Source: an uncultured Rubrobacteraceae bacterium
Lineage (GTDB): Bacteria; Actinomycetota; Rubrobacteria; Rubrobacterales; Rubrobacteraceae
Length of the DNA stretch: 64,000 nt
Direction of reading: 5' to 3'
NCBI GenBank assembly: GCA_902806095.1
Contig: CADCVF010000065.1
Coordinates: 1 to 64,000 of the forward strand
Under the pieces are notes generated by a model. It was not told the DNA's origin and did no database searches. It was given only the letters and a program-made list of their open reading frames with translations. Positions 17,422-26,971 of the stretch are shown in pieces. A program made the position numbers and the translations under genes. How positions within the stretch are numbered: the first letter of the stretch is position 1; each line of letters begins with the position of its first letter.

Positions 17422-18750
17422 TTGTGTTCTATCAGGACATACTCGAAAACGGGATGCGATGTAATGACGAGTGAACGGTTGCGTCCAGAGGATTTGGGCT
17501 TCGGCAGGCTCTTCGAGAGGATCCAGGACGCGGTGATCGTCGCGGACGCAGAGACACAGCGCATAGTCCTGTGGAACGCAGCGGCCGCGAGGATGTTCGG
17601 CTACCCGGCCTCCGAGGCGCTGAAACTGCGCGTCGAAGAGCTGGTTCCCGAACCTCTCAAGGCCGCCCACCGGGCAGGGATAACCCGCTACGCCAGGACG
17701 GGCCACGGCCAATACATAGGCTCGGACGCGCCGCTGGACCTCCCCGCGGTAAAGAAGAACGGCGAGGAGATCAGCGTCGAGCTGTCCTTGAGCCCCATAC
17801 GCCCGGTGCATGAAGCGGACGGCGGCGAGGCCAGGTTCGTTCTCGCCATAATCCGGGACGTTACCAAGCGCAAGGCGGCCGAGGAAGCGGTCAGGCAACT
17901 CAACAAGGACCTCGAGCGCCGGGTCAAGGAGCGCACTTCGCAGCTGGAAGCGACCATCGCCGAACTAGAGAGTAACCAGAAGGAGCTGCGTCAAAGCGAG
18001 GAACGCTTCCGACTCCTGGTGGAGGGCGCCAGGGACTACGCAATCTTCATGCTCGGTCCCGACGGACGCGTCGTAAGCTGGAACGAAGGGGCCGAGCGCA
18101 TACACGGCTACGAGGTGTCGGAGGCCGTCGGCGAGCACTTCTCGGTTTTCTACGCCGAGGAGGACTTCGAACGTGGCCTCCCGGGGGAGGAACTACGCGT
18201 CGCGGCTACCGAGGGCCGCTTCGAGGAGGAGGGTTTCCGGGTGCGCAAGGACGGCGCTCCCTTCCAGGCCGAAGTCGTTATCATGGCCCTGAGGGACGAG
18301 GCGGGTAACCTCCGAGGCTACTCTCATGTGACGCGCGACATCACAGCCAGGAAGGAGGCCGAGGAGGCGTTGCGCGGTTCGCTTAGAAGTCTGGCGGACT
18401 TGAAGGCCGCCCTGGACGAGTCCGCGATAGTCGCGATCACCGACCAGCACGGCAAGATCACGTACGTGAACGACAAGTTCTGCGAGATCTCCAAGTACTA
18501 CATGGAGGAGCTGTTGGGCCAGGACCACAGCATCCTCAACTCCGACTACCATGCCAGGGAGCACTTCGAGGATCTGTGGAATACCATCGCTCGAGGCGAC
18601 GTCTGGCGGGGCGAGATCAGGAACCAGGCAAGGGACGGAAGCCCCTACTGGGTCGACATCACCATCGTGCCTTTCTTGGACGAGGCAGGCACCCCCGATC
18701 AATACTTCGCCATCTGCAACGACATCACCAGGTACAAGGAAGCCGAATAG
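17422..18750 (+). CDS. Triple-PAS sensor protein without output domain
   Basis: About 430-440 aa with three PAS domains: about 20-150 (DAVIVADAETQRIVLWNAAA), about 195-320 (YAIFMLGPDGRVVSWNEGAE) and about 325-440 (AIVAITDQHGKITYVNDKFC). A coiled-coil linker (LNKDLERRVKERTSQLEATI) joins the first two. It stops right after the third PAC motif (ITRYKEAE), where a histidine kinase or GGDEF domain usually begins, so it can sense or dimerise but has no visible effector. The start is uncertain: TTG 17422 after GAGGAAG, or ATG 17464. A short overlapping ORF from ATG 17409 ends at 17474. The last two PAS domains resemble redox/energy PAS domains by sequence only. Confidence 0.85.
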   Translation: MCSIRTYSKTGCDVMTSERLRPEDLGFGRLFERIQDAVIVADAETQRIVLWNAAAARMFGYPASEALKLRVEELVPEPLKAAHRAGITRYARTGHGQYIGSDAPLDLPAVKKNGEEISVELSLSPIRPVHEADGGEARFVLAIIRDVTKRKAAEEAVRQLNKDLERRVKERTSQLEATIAELESNQKELRQSEERFRLLVEGARDYAIFMLGPDGRVVSWNEGAERIHGYEVSEAVGEHFSVFYAEEDFERGLPGEELRVAATEGRFEEEGFRVRKDGAPFQAEVVIMALRDEAGNLRGYSHVTRDITARKEAEEALRGSLRSLADLKAALDESAIVAITDQHGKITYVNDKFCEISKYYMEELLGQDHSILNSDYHAREHFEDLWNTIARGDVWRGEIRNQARDGSPYWVDITIVPFLDEAGTPDQYFAICNDITRYKEAE

Positions 18751-18924
18751 GCGCCCGTCTCGGCCTCTTGACCGAGGCTTGCCAGAAAAATACCATTACA
18801 ATCAAGCGACTGCCAACACATGTCGGACGAGGAGGTAGACCGTGGGGAGCCCGCCTGGACGACCGAAATGTGTTGGTGAACGCCTGCCTCGGGTGATCAG
18901 ACACTCACTGCGAGCACACAAGTC

Positions 18925-20373
18925 ATGAGCACCTCATCGGGTGGGCAGCGAAGTCTGTTCAGGAGGAAGCCGGTCGAGGCGTTCGTCTCGGAGACGAGGC
19001 CCGACGCTGAGGGCGGCGAGCTAAGCCGTTCGATCGGCTTGTTCCAGCTGACGATGTTCGGCGTCGGGGCCACGATCGGTACCGGGATCTTCATCGTGCT
19101 GACCGAGGCGGTGCCTGAGGCTGGTCCCGGGGTCATCGTGTCCTTCGTCCTCGCCGGGATCACGGCCGCCCTGACCGCGATGTGCTACGCGGAGCTGGCC
19201 TCGACCATTCCTGTCTCCGGGTCGTCGTACTCCTACACCTACGCTACGATGGGGGAGATCGTGGCTTTCGGTGTCGCCGCGTGTTTGCTCCTGGAGTACG
19301 GCGTCTCCTCCGCAGCCGTCTCCGTCGGGTGGGCGCAGTACCTAGACGAGCTGTTCTCCAGCCTGTTCGGGTTCCGCATGCCCGAGGCCATACTCGCGGC
19401 GCCGGGAGAAGGTGGGATCTTCAACTTCCCTGCTATCGTGCTCGTGACGCTGTGCTGTTTGCTGCTCATGCGCGGGGCCAGGGAATCCGCGGCGGCGAAC
19501 GCGGTCATGGTGATAATAAAGATCGCGGTGCTGATTCTCTTCGTCATAATCGCATTCACGGCTTTCTCGGGGGATAACTTCGCGCCTTTCGCGCCCTTCG
19601 GGGCCGCCGGCATCGGCGTGGCCGCATCCTCGATCTTCTTCACCTTTATCGGCCTCGATGCGGTCTCGACGGCGGGTGAGGAGGTGCACAACCCCAGGCG
19701 AACGCTCCCTCTGGCGATCATCCTCGCGACCATCATCGTGACCACGGTCTACATCCTAGTGGCGATCGCCGGGATCGGAGCGCAGCAGTACAGGGCGTTC
19801 GAGGGCCAGGAGGCCGGCCTTGCCGTGATCCTGCGCAACATCACAGGCTCTGCCTGGCCGGCCGCCGTGCTCTCGGCCGGCGCTGTCATCTCGATCTTTA
19901 GCGTGACGCTCGTGACGCTCTACGGACAGACGCGCATCCTCTTCGCGATGGGGCGCGACGGGATGCTCCCCGAGGTCTTCCACCGGCTCAACCCGACCAC
20001 CCTCGTCCCCGTGCGTAACACCATAATCGTGTGCATCTTCGTCGGGGCGCTCGCCGGGTTCGTCCCGCTCGGCGTGCTCATAGACCTGACGAGCATGGGA
20101 ACCCTGGTCGCCTTCACCGTGGTGTCTATAGGCGTGATCATCCTGCGCCGCACCCAACCTGACTTGCCTCGGGGATTCAGGGTCCCCGGCTATCCGGTCA
20201 CGCCCATACTAAGCGCGGGGTTCGCCCTCTACATCATCTCCCAGCTGCCTTACTCCACGTTCGCGTTGTTTGCGGTGTGGCTCGGGGTCGCGGCCATTAT
20301 CTACTTCACCTACAGTGCCCGTCACTCGAGGCTGGCCAGGGGGGAGGCTGTCGCCACGGAGGATCCAGAATGA
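18925..20373 (+). CDS. APC-superfamily amino acid permease
   Basis: A 482-aa integral membrane protein with about 12 transmembrane segments. TM1 carries the APC substrate-binding motif GVGATIGTGIFIVL; TM2-3 show AALTAMCYAELASTIPVSGS and TM6 FFTFIGLDAVSTAGEE, typical of the cationic/neutral amino acid transporter (CAT/YfnA) branch. It imports amino acids by proton symport in characterised relatives; the substrate is not predictable here. ATG 18925 gives a short cytoplasmic N-terminus. The stop overlaps the start of the universal stress protein gene (ATGA), so the two are translationally coupled. Fusion or pairing of APC permeases with USP domains is common and suggests regulation by nucleotide state. 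Confidence 0.92.
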   Translation: MSTSSGGQRSLFRRKPVEAFVSETRPDAEGGELSRSIGLFQLTMFGVGATIGTGIFIVLTEAVPEAGPGVIVSFVLAGITAALTAMCYAELASTIPVSGSSYSYTYATMGEIVAFGVAACLLLEYGVSSAAVSVGWAQYLDELFSSLFGFRMPEAILAAPGEGGIFNFPAIVLVTLCCLLLMRGARESAAANAVMVIIKIAVLILFVIIAFTAFSGDNFAPFAPFGAAGIGVAASSIFFTFIGLDAVSTAGEEVHNPRRTLPLAIILATIIVTTVYILVAIAGIGAQQYRAFEGQEAGLAVILRNITGSAWPAAVLSAGAVISIFSVTLVTLYGQTRILFAMGRDGMLPEVFHRLNPTTLVPVRNTIIVCIFVGALAGFVPLGVLIDLTSMGTLVAFTVVSIGVIILRRTQPDLPRGFRVPGYPVTPILSAGFALYIISQLPYSTFALFAVWLGVAAIIYFTYSARHSRLARGEAVATEDPE

Positions 20374-21302
20374 ACTACCTCGTCGGCCTGACAGCCGACC
20401 GGGGGGGAAGGGATGCGCTCGCCCTTGGCCGGATGCTGGCCCGCTCAGGCGACGTAACACTCACCGTGTGCATCGTCCTCCCCGAGGTATGGGGCCACCC
20501 TTCCCTGGCGCGTGTGGACGCGGAATACGCCGCGTTTCTCGCCAGGCACGCCGAAGATACGGTCGCCGAGGCGCGCGAGTTCATCGGCGGTGCGGTGCGG
20601 GCTGAGTACGTGTCCGCGTCGGCCCGCACCGCGACCGAGGGGCTCATCACCGCCGCCACACAGACGGACGCAGACTTGATCGTCCTCGGCTCCGCGCGGC
20701 ACGGGCCCTTCGGCCGGTTCGCGGTCGGCAGCGTTACCAACGAGATGCTCCACACGGCGCCGGTGCCCGTGGTGCTCACGCCGAGGGGATACAGCCCGTC
20801 TTCCGATGCCAGGCTGCCCCGTGTCACGTGCGCGTTCGCCGGGTCAACCCGCTCGCGGACAGCCTTCGACGCCGCTGTGCAACTGAGCAGACGGCACGAA
20901 GTGCCGCTGCGACTCACCACCCTCGTCGTCAGGGACAGGCAGATGTATCCCTCGCAAGTTGGCTACGATGCGGAGCGACTCGTCGCCGAACAGTGGCGCG
21001 CGCAGGCGGAGGAGGCGCAAGTCAGGGCGCTGGCCACGCTCCCTGATAACGACACGGTGGAGGCTGGTGTCGCCAGCGGCCGCAACTGGGAGGATGCGCT
21101 GGACTCGCTCCCGTGGGAGGAAGGCGAAGTGCTGGTGGTAGGGTCGAGCCGGCTCGGGCCCGTAGCAAGAGTCTTCCTCGGTTCGAACTCGACGAAGATC
21201 GTCCGTAGCTCCCCGGTGCCAGTAGTCGTTATACCCCGCGGTGCCGACGTCCACCTCGCCGAGGACGCCCCTGCCGTCAGGAGCCCCGATCCGGAACTTT
21301 AA
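20370..21302 (+). CDS. Tandem universal stress protein (UspA x2)
   Basis: From ATG 20370 (the ORF track starts too early) the product is 310 aa with two UspA domains. Each ends in an ATP-binding glycine pattern: GSARHGPFGRFAVGSVTNEM and GSSRLGPVARVFLGSNSTKI, followed by PVPVV. Such tandem USPs bind ATP and modulate partners under stress. The gene overlaps the permease stop by 4 bases, so the permease is the probable partner. The start has GGAGG 9 bases upstream (CACGGAGGATCCAGAATG). Confidence 0.9.
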   Translation: MNYLVGLTADRGGRDALALGRMLARSGDVTLTVCIVLPEVWGHPSLARVDAEYAAFLARHAEDTVAEAREFIGGAVRAEYVSASARTATEGLITAATQTDADLIVLGSARHGPFGRFAVGSVTNEMLHTAPVPVVLTPRGYSPSSDARLPRVTCAFAGSTRSRTAFDAAVQLSRRHEVPLRLTTLVVRDRQMYPSQVGYDAERLVAEQWRAQAEEAQVRALATLPDNDTVEAGVASGRNWEDALDSLPWEEGEVLVVGSSRLGPVARVFLGSNSTKIVRSSPVPVVVIPRGADVHLAEDAPAVRSPDPEL

Positions 21303-21460
21303 GGTGCGGTCTTCTGTAGAACGGTGAGGCGCGGGCGGAACGCTCGAACGAGCCGTGCAGGATCTTATCTTCTCCTGGACCAGGCAGAGCGACTCTATAA
21401 AGAGCGGATGGCCGAGTAGCAACCGCCTCCTCCGGTATACTCTAGGTCTTGTCCTGGTGA

Positions 21461-24220
21461 GTGGCCGGAAAGATTGTAGCGTTGAAGCCTTCGAAGTCAG
21501 ATCCGAACAGCCAGCCGAACGGTGCTCCTGACGGCGAACAAAAGCCCGCGCATGCCAGCGGGGCGCCCGCGGAGGACGACCCGGGGTTGCGCCAGCCCGG
21601 CGAAAATTCCACGGAGCCTGCGAGGCTCCTCACCGAGGCCGAGGAGATCATCCGCAGCCAGTCGACGGAACTGGCCCTCCTCCAACGGGTTCGCTCTGCC
21701 TTGTCGTCCGAGCTGGAGGTGCCTGGTGTCCTCTCCAGGGCGGTGGAGGCCGTAGCCGAGACCTACGGCCATACCCGGCTGGGCGCCTACCTGCTCGAAG
21801 GCGACGAATTGGTGCTCCAGCACCAGGTCGGATACCACGAGGTGATCGGACGGATCCCCCTGACGGAGGGCGTCTTCGGGCGTGCCGTCAGCACCGGACG
21901 TCCCGTGCTCGTAGAGGACGTGAGCGCCTACCCCGGCGCTCTGGGGGCCATAGAGGGCGTGACCTCCGAGATCTGCGTCCCGCTCTTCGACGGGGGCGAG
22001 GGCGTGGGCTTGCTCAACGCACAGAGCGTGGGCGGGGTGAAGCTGACCCCAAACGATCTGAGGGTGCTTGTGGCCGTTTGCGAGCTCGTGGGCGTGGCCT
22101 TGAGCCGAGCCAGCCTCTACACCAGGTTGCGCCACAGCGAGGGGCGCTATCGTGCCCTTACCCAGAAATCCTCGGACCTCGTCACGCTGATGGAGCCCTT
22201 CGGCATCGTCCGCTACGAGAGCCCTGCTATAGAGTGGATGCTCGGCTACTCCTCAGAGGAACTCCTTGGCAGGAACGCCTTCGACTACGTGCATCCCGAC
22301 GACCTCCAGAGGGTGAAGAAGGCCTTCGATGAAGGTGTGAGCGATCCGAGGCGAGTGCCTTCGGAGGAGTACCGCTTTCGCCACAAGGACGGCTCGTGGC
22401 GCTGGCTGGAGTCGGTGGGCACGAACCTGATCGAGGAACCGGGCGTGGGCGCATACGTAGTCAACTCCAGGGACATCACGAGGCGCAAGGAGGCCGAGGA
22501 GCGTCTAATGGCGGCTGAGAAGCGCTACCGTACCCTGGTGGAACAGATACCCGCTGTTACCTACATAGACCCTGTTGACGCCCCTGACACTTCGCTCTAC
22601 ACCAGCCCCCAGATCGAGCGTATGCTCGGATACACCCCCGAGGAGTGGCGGACCGAAAAGCTGTGGCCCGAGCGCTTACACCCCGACGATCGGGAGAGGA
22701 TACTGGCCGCCGACAAGCGCTTCGAGGCTGGGGGCGAGGAGCCCTTCAGCGAAGAGTACCGTCTACTGGCCAGGGACGGCTCGGTGGTGTGGGTTCGCGA
22801 GGAGGCGGTGCTGCTCAAGGACGAAGCCGGCGAACCCCTATACTGGCAAGGGGTCTTCTACGACCTTACCGAGCGCAAGGCCCTGGAGGAGCGGCTCGAG
22901 CATCGGGCCTTCCACGACTACCTGACCGACCTCCCGAACCGCCAGCTCTTCGTTGACCGCCTGAGTCAGGCCCTCGATCGCACCAGGCGCAGGAGGGACC
23001 GGAAGGTGGCGGTACTGTTCACGGACCTCGACGAGTTCAAGATCATAAACGACTCATTGGGCCACGAGGCGGGCGACCTGCTCCTTACGCTCGTCGCCGA
23101 GCGCCTCGAGCGCTGCCTGCGGCCGGAGGATAGCCTGGCTCGCTTTGGAGGCGACGAGTTCGTCGTGCTCATCGAGGACGTCGAAGGCCCTGATGTGGCA
23201 GTGCGGGTGGCCGAGAGGATCATCGAAGAACTCGCAAGACCGTTCGTTTTGGAGGACAGAGAGCTGTTCGCCTCCTCCAGTATAGGCATCAGCCTGGGCG
23301 ACGCCAGAACGAAGACGCCTGAGGACCTTCTAAGGGACGCCGACACGGCAATGTACAGGGCCAAGGAGCAGGGCGGGACCTACAGGGTGTTCGACCCGGA
23401 TATGTATGTGCGAGCCAGGGGCCGCCTGGATCTGGAGGGCGATCTCAGACGGACGTTGGAGGCTCCACACGAGCAGTTGCCCGTCTTCTACCAGCCGATG
23501 GCCTCGATACCCAAAGGCACGATCGTGGGGATGGAGGCGCTGCTGAGGTGGGCCCATCCGGAGCGCGGCCTGCTGCTCCCTTCGGAATTCATCTCCGAGG
23601 CCGAGCGAACGGGGCTCATAGTCCCGATGGGGCGGTGGGTTCTAGACGAGGCCTGCCGGCGTGCCAAGGAGTGGCAGGAACGCCACCCCACGCACGCCCC
23701 GCTGGCAATGGCCGTGAACCTCTCCGCCCGTCAGCTGCGCTACCCCGAGCTCGTCGGCGAGGTTGAGGACGCCCTAGGGCAGGCTGCCCTGGACCCGGGG
23801 AAACTTACCCTGGAGATCACAGAGAGCGTCCTGGTGGAGGAGGGCGAATCCAGCGCAAGGACGCTCCGGCGGCTCAAGGAGCTTGGCGTGCGGCTAGCCA
23901 TAGACGATTTCGGGGTGGGATACTCTTCACTCTCGTACCTCGGGTACCTGCCCGTGGACCAGCTGAAGCTGGACCGCGTGCTCGTGGGTAATCTGGCTAC
24001 GGATCACAAGAATCTGGCTATCGTGCGGGCGGTGGTCGATCTCGGGCATGCCCTGGGCATCGAGGTGGTCGCCGAGGGCGTGGAGACCCCCGAGGAATTC
24101 GAGGAGCTTCGCAAGCTGGGATGCGACGTAGGACAGGGCAACTACTGGTGGGACCCCCGCCTCCCCGGGGAGGTGTCGAAGCTCCTCGCATCGAATCTCG
24201 ATCCCTTGCCAGACCGATAG
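21461..24220 (+). CDS. GAF-PAS-PAS-GGDEF-EAL cyclic-di-GMP signalling protein
   Basis: A 919-aa cytosolic protein with no transmembrane segment. In order: a disordered N-terminus (1-60), GAF (about 75-225), PAS (about 225-345), PAS (about 350-475), GGDEF (about 480-645) and EAL (about 660-905). The diguanylate cyclase active site is intact (ARFGGDEFVVL) with an inhibitory I-site RPED five residues before it. The phosphodiesterase signature EALLRW and DDFGVGYSSLSYL are also present, so both activities are possible and net output cannot be predicted. GTG 21461 is the first start. It stands alone, 158 bases after the USP gene, and may act with the PAS-only protein 3 kb upstream. Confidence 0.93.
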   Translation: MAGKIVALKPSKSDPNSQPNGAPDGEQKPAHASGAPAEDDPGLRQPGENSTEPARLLTEAEEIIRSQSTELALLQRVRSALSSELEVPGVLSRAVEAVAETYGHTRLGAYLLEGDELVLQHQVGYHEVIGRIPLTEGVFGRAVSTGRPVLVEDVSAYPGALGAIEGVTSEICVPLFDGGEGVGLLNAQSVGGVKLTPNDLRVLVAVCELVGVALSRASLYTRLRHSEGRYRALTQKSSDLVTLMEPFGIVRYESPAIEWMLGYSSEELLGRNAFDYVHPDDLQRVKKAFDEGVSDPRRVPSEEYRFRHKDGSWRWLESVGTNLIEEPGVGAYVVNSRDITRRKEAEERLMAAEKRYRTLVEQIPAVTYIDPVDAPDTSLYTSPQIERMLGYTPEEWRTEKLWPERLHPDDRERILAADKRFEAGGEEPFSEEYRLLARDGSVVWVREEAVLLKDEAGEPLYWQGVFYDLTERKALEERLEHRAFHDYLTDLPNRQLFVDRLSQALDRTRRRRDRKVAVLFTDLDEFKIINDSLGHEAGDLLLTLVAERLERCLRPEDSLARFGGDEFVVLIEDVEGPDVAVRVAERIIEELARPFVLEDRELFASSSIGISLGDARTKTPEDLLRDADTAMYRAKEQGGTYRVFDPDMYVRARGRLDLEGDLRRTLEAPHEQLPVFYQPMASIPKGTIVGMEALLRWAHPERGLLLPSEFISEAERTGLIVPMGRWVLDEACRRAKEWQERHPTHAPLAMAVNLSARQLRYPELVGEVEDALGQAALDPGKLTLEITESVLVEEGESSARTLRRLKELGVRLAIDDFGVGYSSLSYLGYLPVDQLKLDRVLVGNLATDHKNLAIVRAVVDLGHALGIEVVAEGVETPEEFEELRKLGCDVGQGNYWWDPRLPGEVSKLLASNLDPLPDR

Positions 24221-24257
24221 CACGACTGACACTTCCCGCCGCAGGAGGAGAACAAAG

Positions 24258-25019
24258 GTGAGAGAGAACCGTCTGAGGAAGATCTGGCGTGAGGGCGGAA
24301 CTGTCGTGAACGGGTGGCTGCACGTACCGAGCTCCTTCTCCGCCGAGGTGATGGCCCATGCGGGATGGAACAGCCTGACCATAGACATGCAACACGGGCC
24401 TGTGGACTACGCAAGCCTCGTCCCGATGCTGCAGGCCATCTCGACGACGGACACAGTCCCTGTAGTTCGGGTGCCTTGGAATGATCCCGGTCTTATAATG
24501 CGTGTGCTCGACGCGGGGTCCTACGCTGTGATCTGCCCGATGATCAACACCCGCGAGGAGGCGGAGGCCTTCGTCGGGGCCTGTCGATACCCTCCTGAGG
24601 GATACCGCAGCTACGGCCCTTACAGGGCCACCCTCTACGGCGGAGAGGACTACACCGACCACGCGAACGAGACCGTCGTGACTATGGCCATGATCGAGAC
24701 GCAGCAAGCACTCGAAAACCTGGAGGAGATACTCAGCGTACGGGGCCTCGATGCGGTCTTCGTCGGGCCCTCCGACCTTGGCCAGAGCCTCGGGCATGGA
24801 CCTGGCATGGACCGCGGCGAACCAGAGGTGGTCGAGGCTATCGAAAGAATCCTGGCCGCCGCGCACGAGCATGATCTCGCCACTGGTATCTTCACAGGCA
24901 CTCCCGAGTACGCCTCGCGCATGGTCGAGAAGGGTTTCCAGTTCGTCACCATCTCTTCGGACGCGCGGCTCATGGCCTCGGCGGCGGCCGGTGTCCTAGC
25001 CGCCCTCGAGGGCGAGTAG
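24258..25019 (+). CDS. HpcH/HpaI-family class II aldolase
   Basis: A 253-aa TIM-barrel of the HpcH/HpaI aldolase/citrate lyase family: AGWNSLTIDMQHGPVDYASL, AVICPMINTREEAEAFV, IETQQALENLEEILSV and DAVFVGPSDLGQSLG contain the conserved Arg/His and the metal-binding Glu and Asp. Relatives (HpaI, GarL, RhmA) reversibly cleave 2-keto-3-deoxy acids to pyruvate and an aldehyde with a divalent metal. GTG 24258 follows GGAGGAG. It leads a unit continuing into HPr and Enzyme I. The chemistry does not match the aldol cleavage of the inositol pathway intermediate, so I do not call it IolJ. Confidence 0.88.
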   Translation: MRENRLRKIWREGGTVVNGWLHVPSSFSAEVMAHAGWNSLTIDMQHGPVDYASLVPMLQAISTTDTVPVVRVPWNDPGLIMRVLDAGSYAVICPMINTREEAEAFVGACRYPPEGYRSYGPYRATLYGGEDYTDHANETVVTMAMIETQQALENLEEILSVRGLDAVFVGPSDLGQSLGHGPGMDRGEPEVVEAIERILAAAHEHDLATGIFTGTPEYASRMVEKGFQFVTISSDARLMASAAAGVLAALEGE

Positions 25020-25081
25020 GAGTATCATGGGACGTGGGTGACAGGTCCCCGAAGAATGCGCGGGCGTGAGAGGAGCGTTCT

Positions 25082-25339
25082 ATGGCGGAGAGAGAGACGA
25101 CGGTCGGGCCTGAAGAAGGGATCCACGGCCGGCCGGCGGCCCAGTTCATCAAGGCGGCGAAGAGATTCTCCTCGCAGGTAGTTATCATCAAGGGTGGTCG
25201 GGAGGTGAACGCCAAGAGCGTCTTGAAGATAACCGGACTCGCCAGAAAGGGGGAGAAGATCACCATCCGTGCCGAGGGAGAGGACGCCGAACAGGCCGTG
25301 GAGACCCTGGCACAGCTCATATCGGCGGACGAACACTAG
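25082..25339 (+). CDS. ptsH: PTS phosphocarrier protein HPr
   Basis: An 85-aa HPr. The phosphorylation site is His15 in GIHGRPAAQF, and Ser46 lies in NAKSVLKITGL, exactly the canonical positions. HPr relays phosphate from Enzyme I to sugar-specific EII components; Ser46 phosphorylation by HPr kinase controls catabolite repression in Gram-positive bacteria. It is followed after 6 bases by Enzyme I. No EII gene is in the window, so the phosphate acceptor is unknown. Confidence 0.93.
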   Translation: MAERETTVGPEEGIHGRPAAQFIKAAKRFSSQVVIIKGGREVNAKSVLKITGLARKGEKITIRAEGEDAEQAVETLAQLISADEH

Positions 25340-25345
25340 GACAGG

Positions 25346-26971
25346 ATGGCGCCCGTGAAGCTGACCGGCATAGCAGCGTCGGAAGGGGTGGCCGTCGGCC
25401 CTGCGTTCGTGCCGGCTTCAGGCAGGCCCGAGGCCGAGCGGTACCGGATAACACAGGACGAGGTCGAGCCCGAGCTGCAAAGATTCAAGAAGGCAGCCGA
25501 AGCCGTAGCAGGCAAGCTTGCTGAGACCGGTGAGGAACTCCGTGTGTCGGGACATGAGGAGGAAGCCGGCATCTTCGAGTTCCACGTAGAGATGGCGGAA
25601 GATCCCGAGCTCGCCTCGGCCGTCGAGGAGCGCATAGGGAATCTCGAGAGCCCCGAAGCGGCGGTGCTCGCCGTCGGTGAGGAGTACGCCGCAGAGCTCG
25701 CAGCGATGGACGAGTACATGGCCGCCAGGGCCGACGACGTGCGCGACGTTGCTGGCCAGATCTCTGCCCGGCTGATGGGCAAGGGTTTCTCAGGCTTAGA
25801 GACTCTGGAGACGCCCTCCATCGTGCTGGCAAGGAGCCTCGCGCCGTCGGATACGGCGCGCATCAAAGAGGGGATTGCACTCGGGTTCGTCACCGCCGAG
25901 GGGTCGAGGACTTCGCACGTCTCGATCATGGCCCGCTCCATGGGCATCCCCGCCGTCGTCGGTGTTGGGGCAGCCCTGGAAGGAGCCCTGGGTGCGGAGG
26001 AAGTGGCCCTCGACGGTAGCGAGGGATACGCTATTGTGGACCCTGGCGAGGATACGGTCGCACAGTTCCAGAAGAAGTCGGCGGCCCTGATCGAAGAAAG
26101 GGCCGTCCTCGAGGAATACCGTCATGTCGAGGCGAGCACCGGCGAAGGCCGGCGCATCGAGGTCGCGGCGAACCTTGGCTCGGCATCTGAGGCCGAGGAC
26201 GCGCTCGAGTGGGGCGCAGAAGGCGTCGGACTCTTCCGCACAGAGTTCCTGTTCATGCAGCGGGACGACCTGCCTTCCGAGGATGAGCAGTACGAGGCCT
26301 ACAGCGCCGTCGCCCGCGCGTTCGGCGAGAAGCCCGTCATCATTCGTACGCTGGATGTTGGGGGCGACAAAGACCTGCCCGGCGTGGACCAGGCCAGCGA
26401 ACAGAACCCCTTCCTCGGTTGGCGCGGAATAAGGATGAGCCTGGATACACCGGAGCTCTTCGGGCCGCAGCTGCGTGCGATCCTGCGCGCCGCAGCCCAT
26501 GGCCACCTGAAGGTCATGTTCCCGATGGTCGCCGATGTCGGAGAGTTAGAGGCCGCGAAGGCGATGCTGCAGGAATGCCTTGGGGAGCTCGAATCCGAAG
26601 GCAAGAGAGTCGGTGAGGTCGAGATAGGGGTGATGATCGAGACCCCGGCGGCCGCGATCTGCGCAGCCGGGCTCGCGAAGGAGTCAGATTTCTTCTCTAT
26701 AGGAACGAACGACCTCGTCCAGTACACCCTGGCCGCAGACAGGGGCCACGAGCGACTGCGCCGGCTCCAGAACGCGGACCATCCCGCGGTTCTGGCCCTG
26801 ATCCAGCAGACCTGCGAGGCCGCAAACGCAGCGGGCATCCCGGTGGGCGTATGCGGCGAGGCGGCAGGCGAGCCCGAGATGATCCCGAAGCTCATCCGGC
26901 TTGGCGTCACGGAGTTGAGCATGGGCGCCCCCTCCATACCAAGGGCCAAAAAAGTCGTCTCGGAACTGTGA
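25346..26971 (+). CDS. ptsI: PTS Enzyme I (phosphoenolpyruvate-protein phosphotransferase)
   Basis: A 541-aa protein of normal Enzyme I length. The N-terminal HPr-binding and phosphohistidine domains have active His191 in GSRTSHVSIMARSMGIPAVV. The C-terminal PEP-binding barrel has GVGLFRTEFLFM, MIETPAAAICA, FFSIGTNDLVQY and the catalytic Cys in VGVCGEAAGEP. It autophosphorylates with PEP and passes the phosphate to HPr encoded just upstream. The stop overlaps the GTG of the NagB-like gene (GTGA). All key residues are present. Confidence 0.95.
   Translation: MAPVKLTGIAASEGVAVGPAFVPASGRPEAERYRITQDEVEPELQRFKKAAEAVAGKLAETGEELRVSGHEEEAGIFEFHVEMAEDPELASAVEERIGNLESPEAAVLAVGEEYAAELAAMDEYMAARADDVRDVAGQISARLMGKGFSGLETLETPSIVLARSLAPSDTARIKEGIALGFVTAEGSRTSHVSIMARSMGIPAVVGVGAALEGALGAEEVALDGSEGYAIVDPGEDTVAQFQKKSAALIEERAVLEEYRHVEASTGEGRRIEVAANLGSASEAEDALEWGAEGVGLFRTEFLFMQRDDLPSEDEQYEAYSAVARAFGEKPVIIRTLDVGGDKDLPGVDQASEQNPFLGWRGIRMSLDTPELFGPQLRAILRAAAHGHLKVMFPMVADVGELEAAKAMLQECLGELESEGKRVGEVEIGVMIETPAAAICAAGLAKESDFFSIGTNDLVQYTLAADRGHERLRRLQNADHPAVLALIQQTCEAANAAGIPVGVCGEAAGEPEMIPKLIRLGVTELSMGAPSIPRAKKVVSEL

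Noticed and set aside
24258-25019. HpaI-type aldolase as the missing IolJ
   Set aside because: IolJ is a fructose-bisphosphate-aldolase-type enzyme. HpaI chemistry (pyruvate-yielding) does not fit the inositol intermediate.
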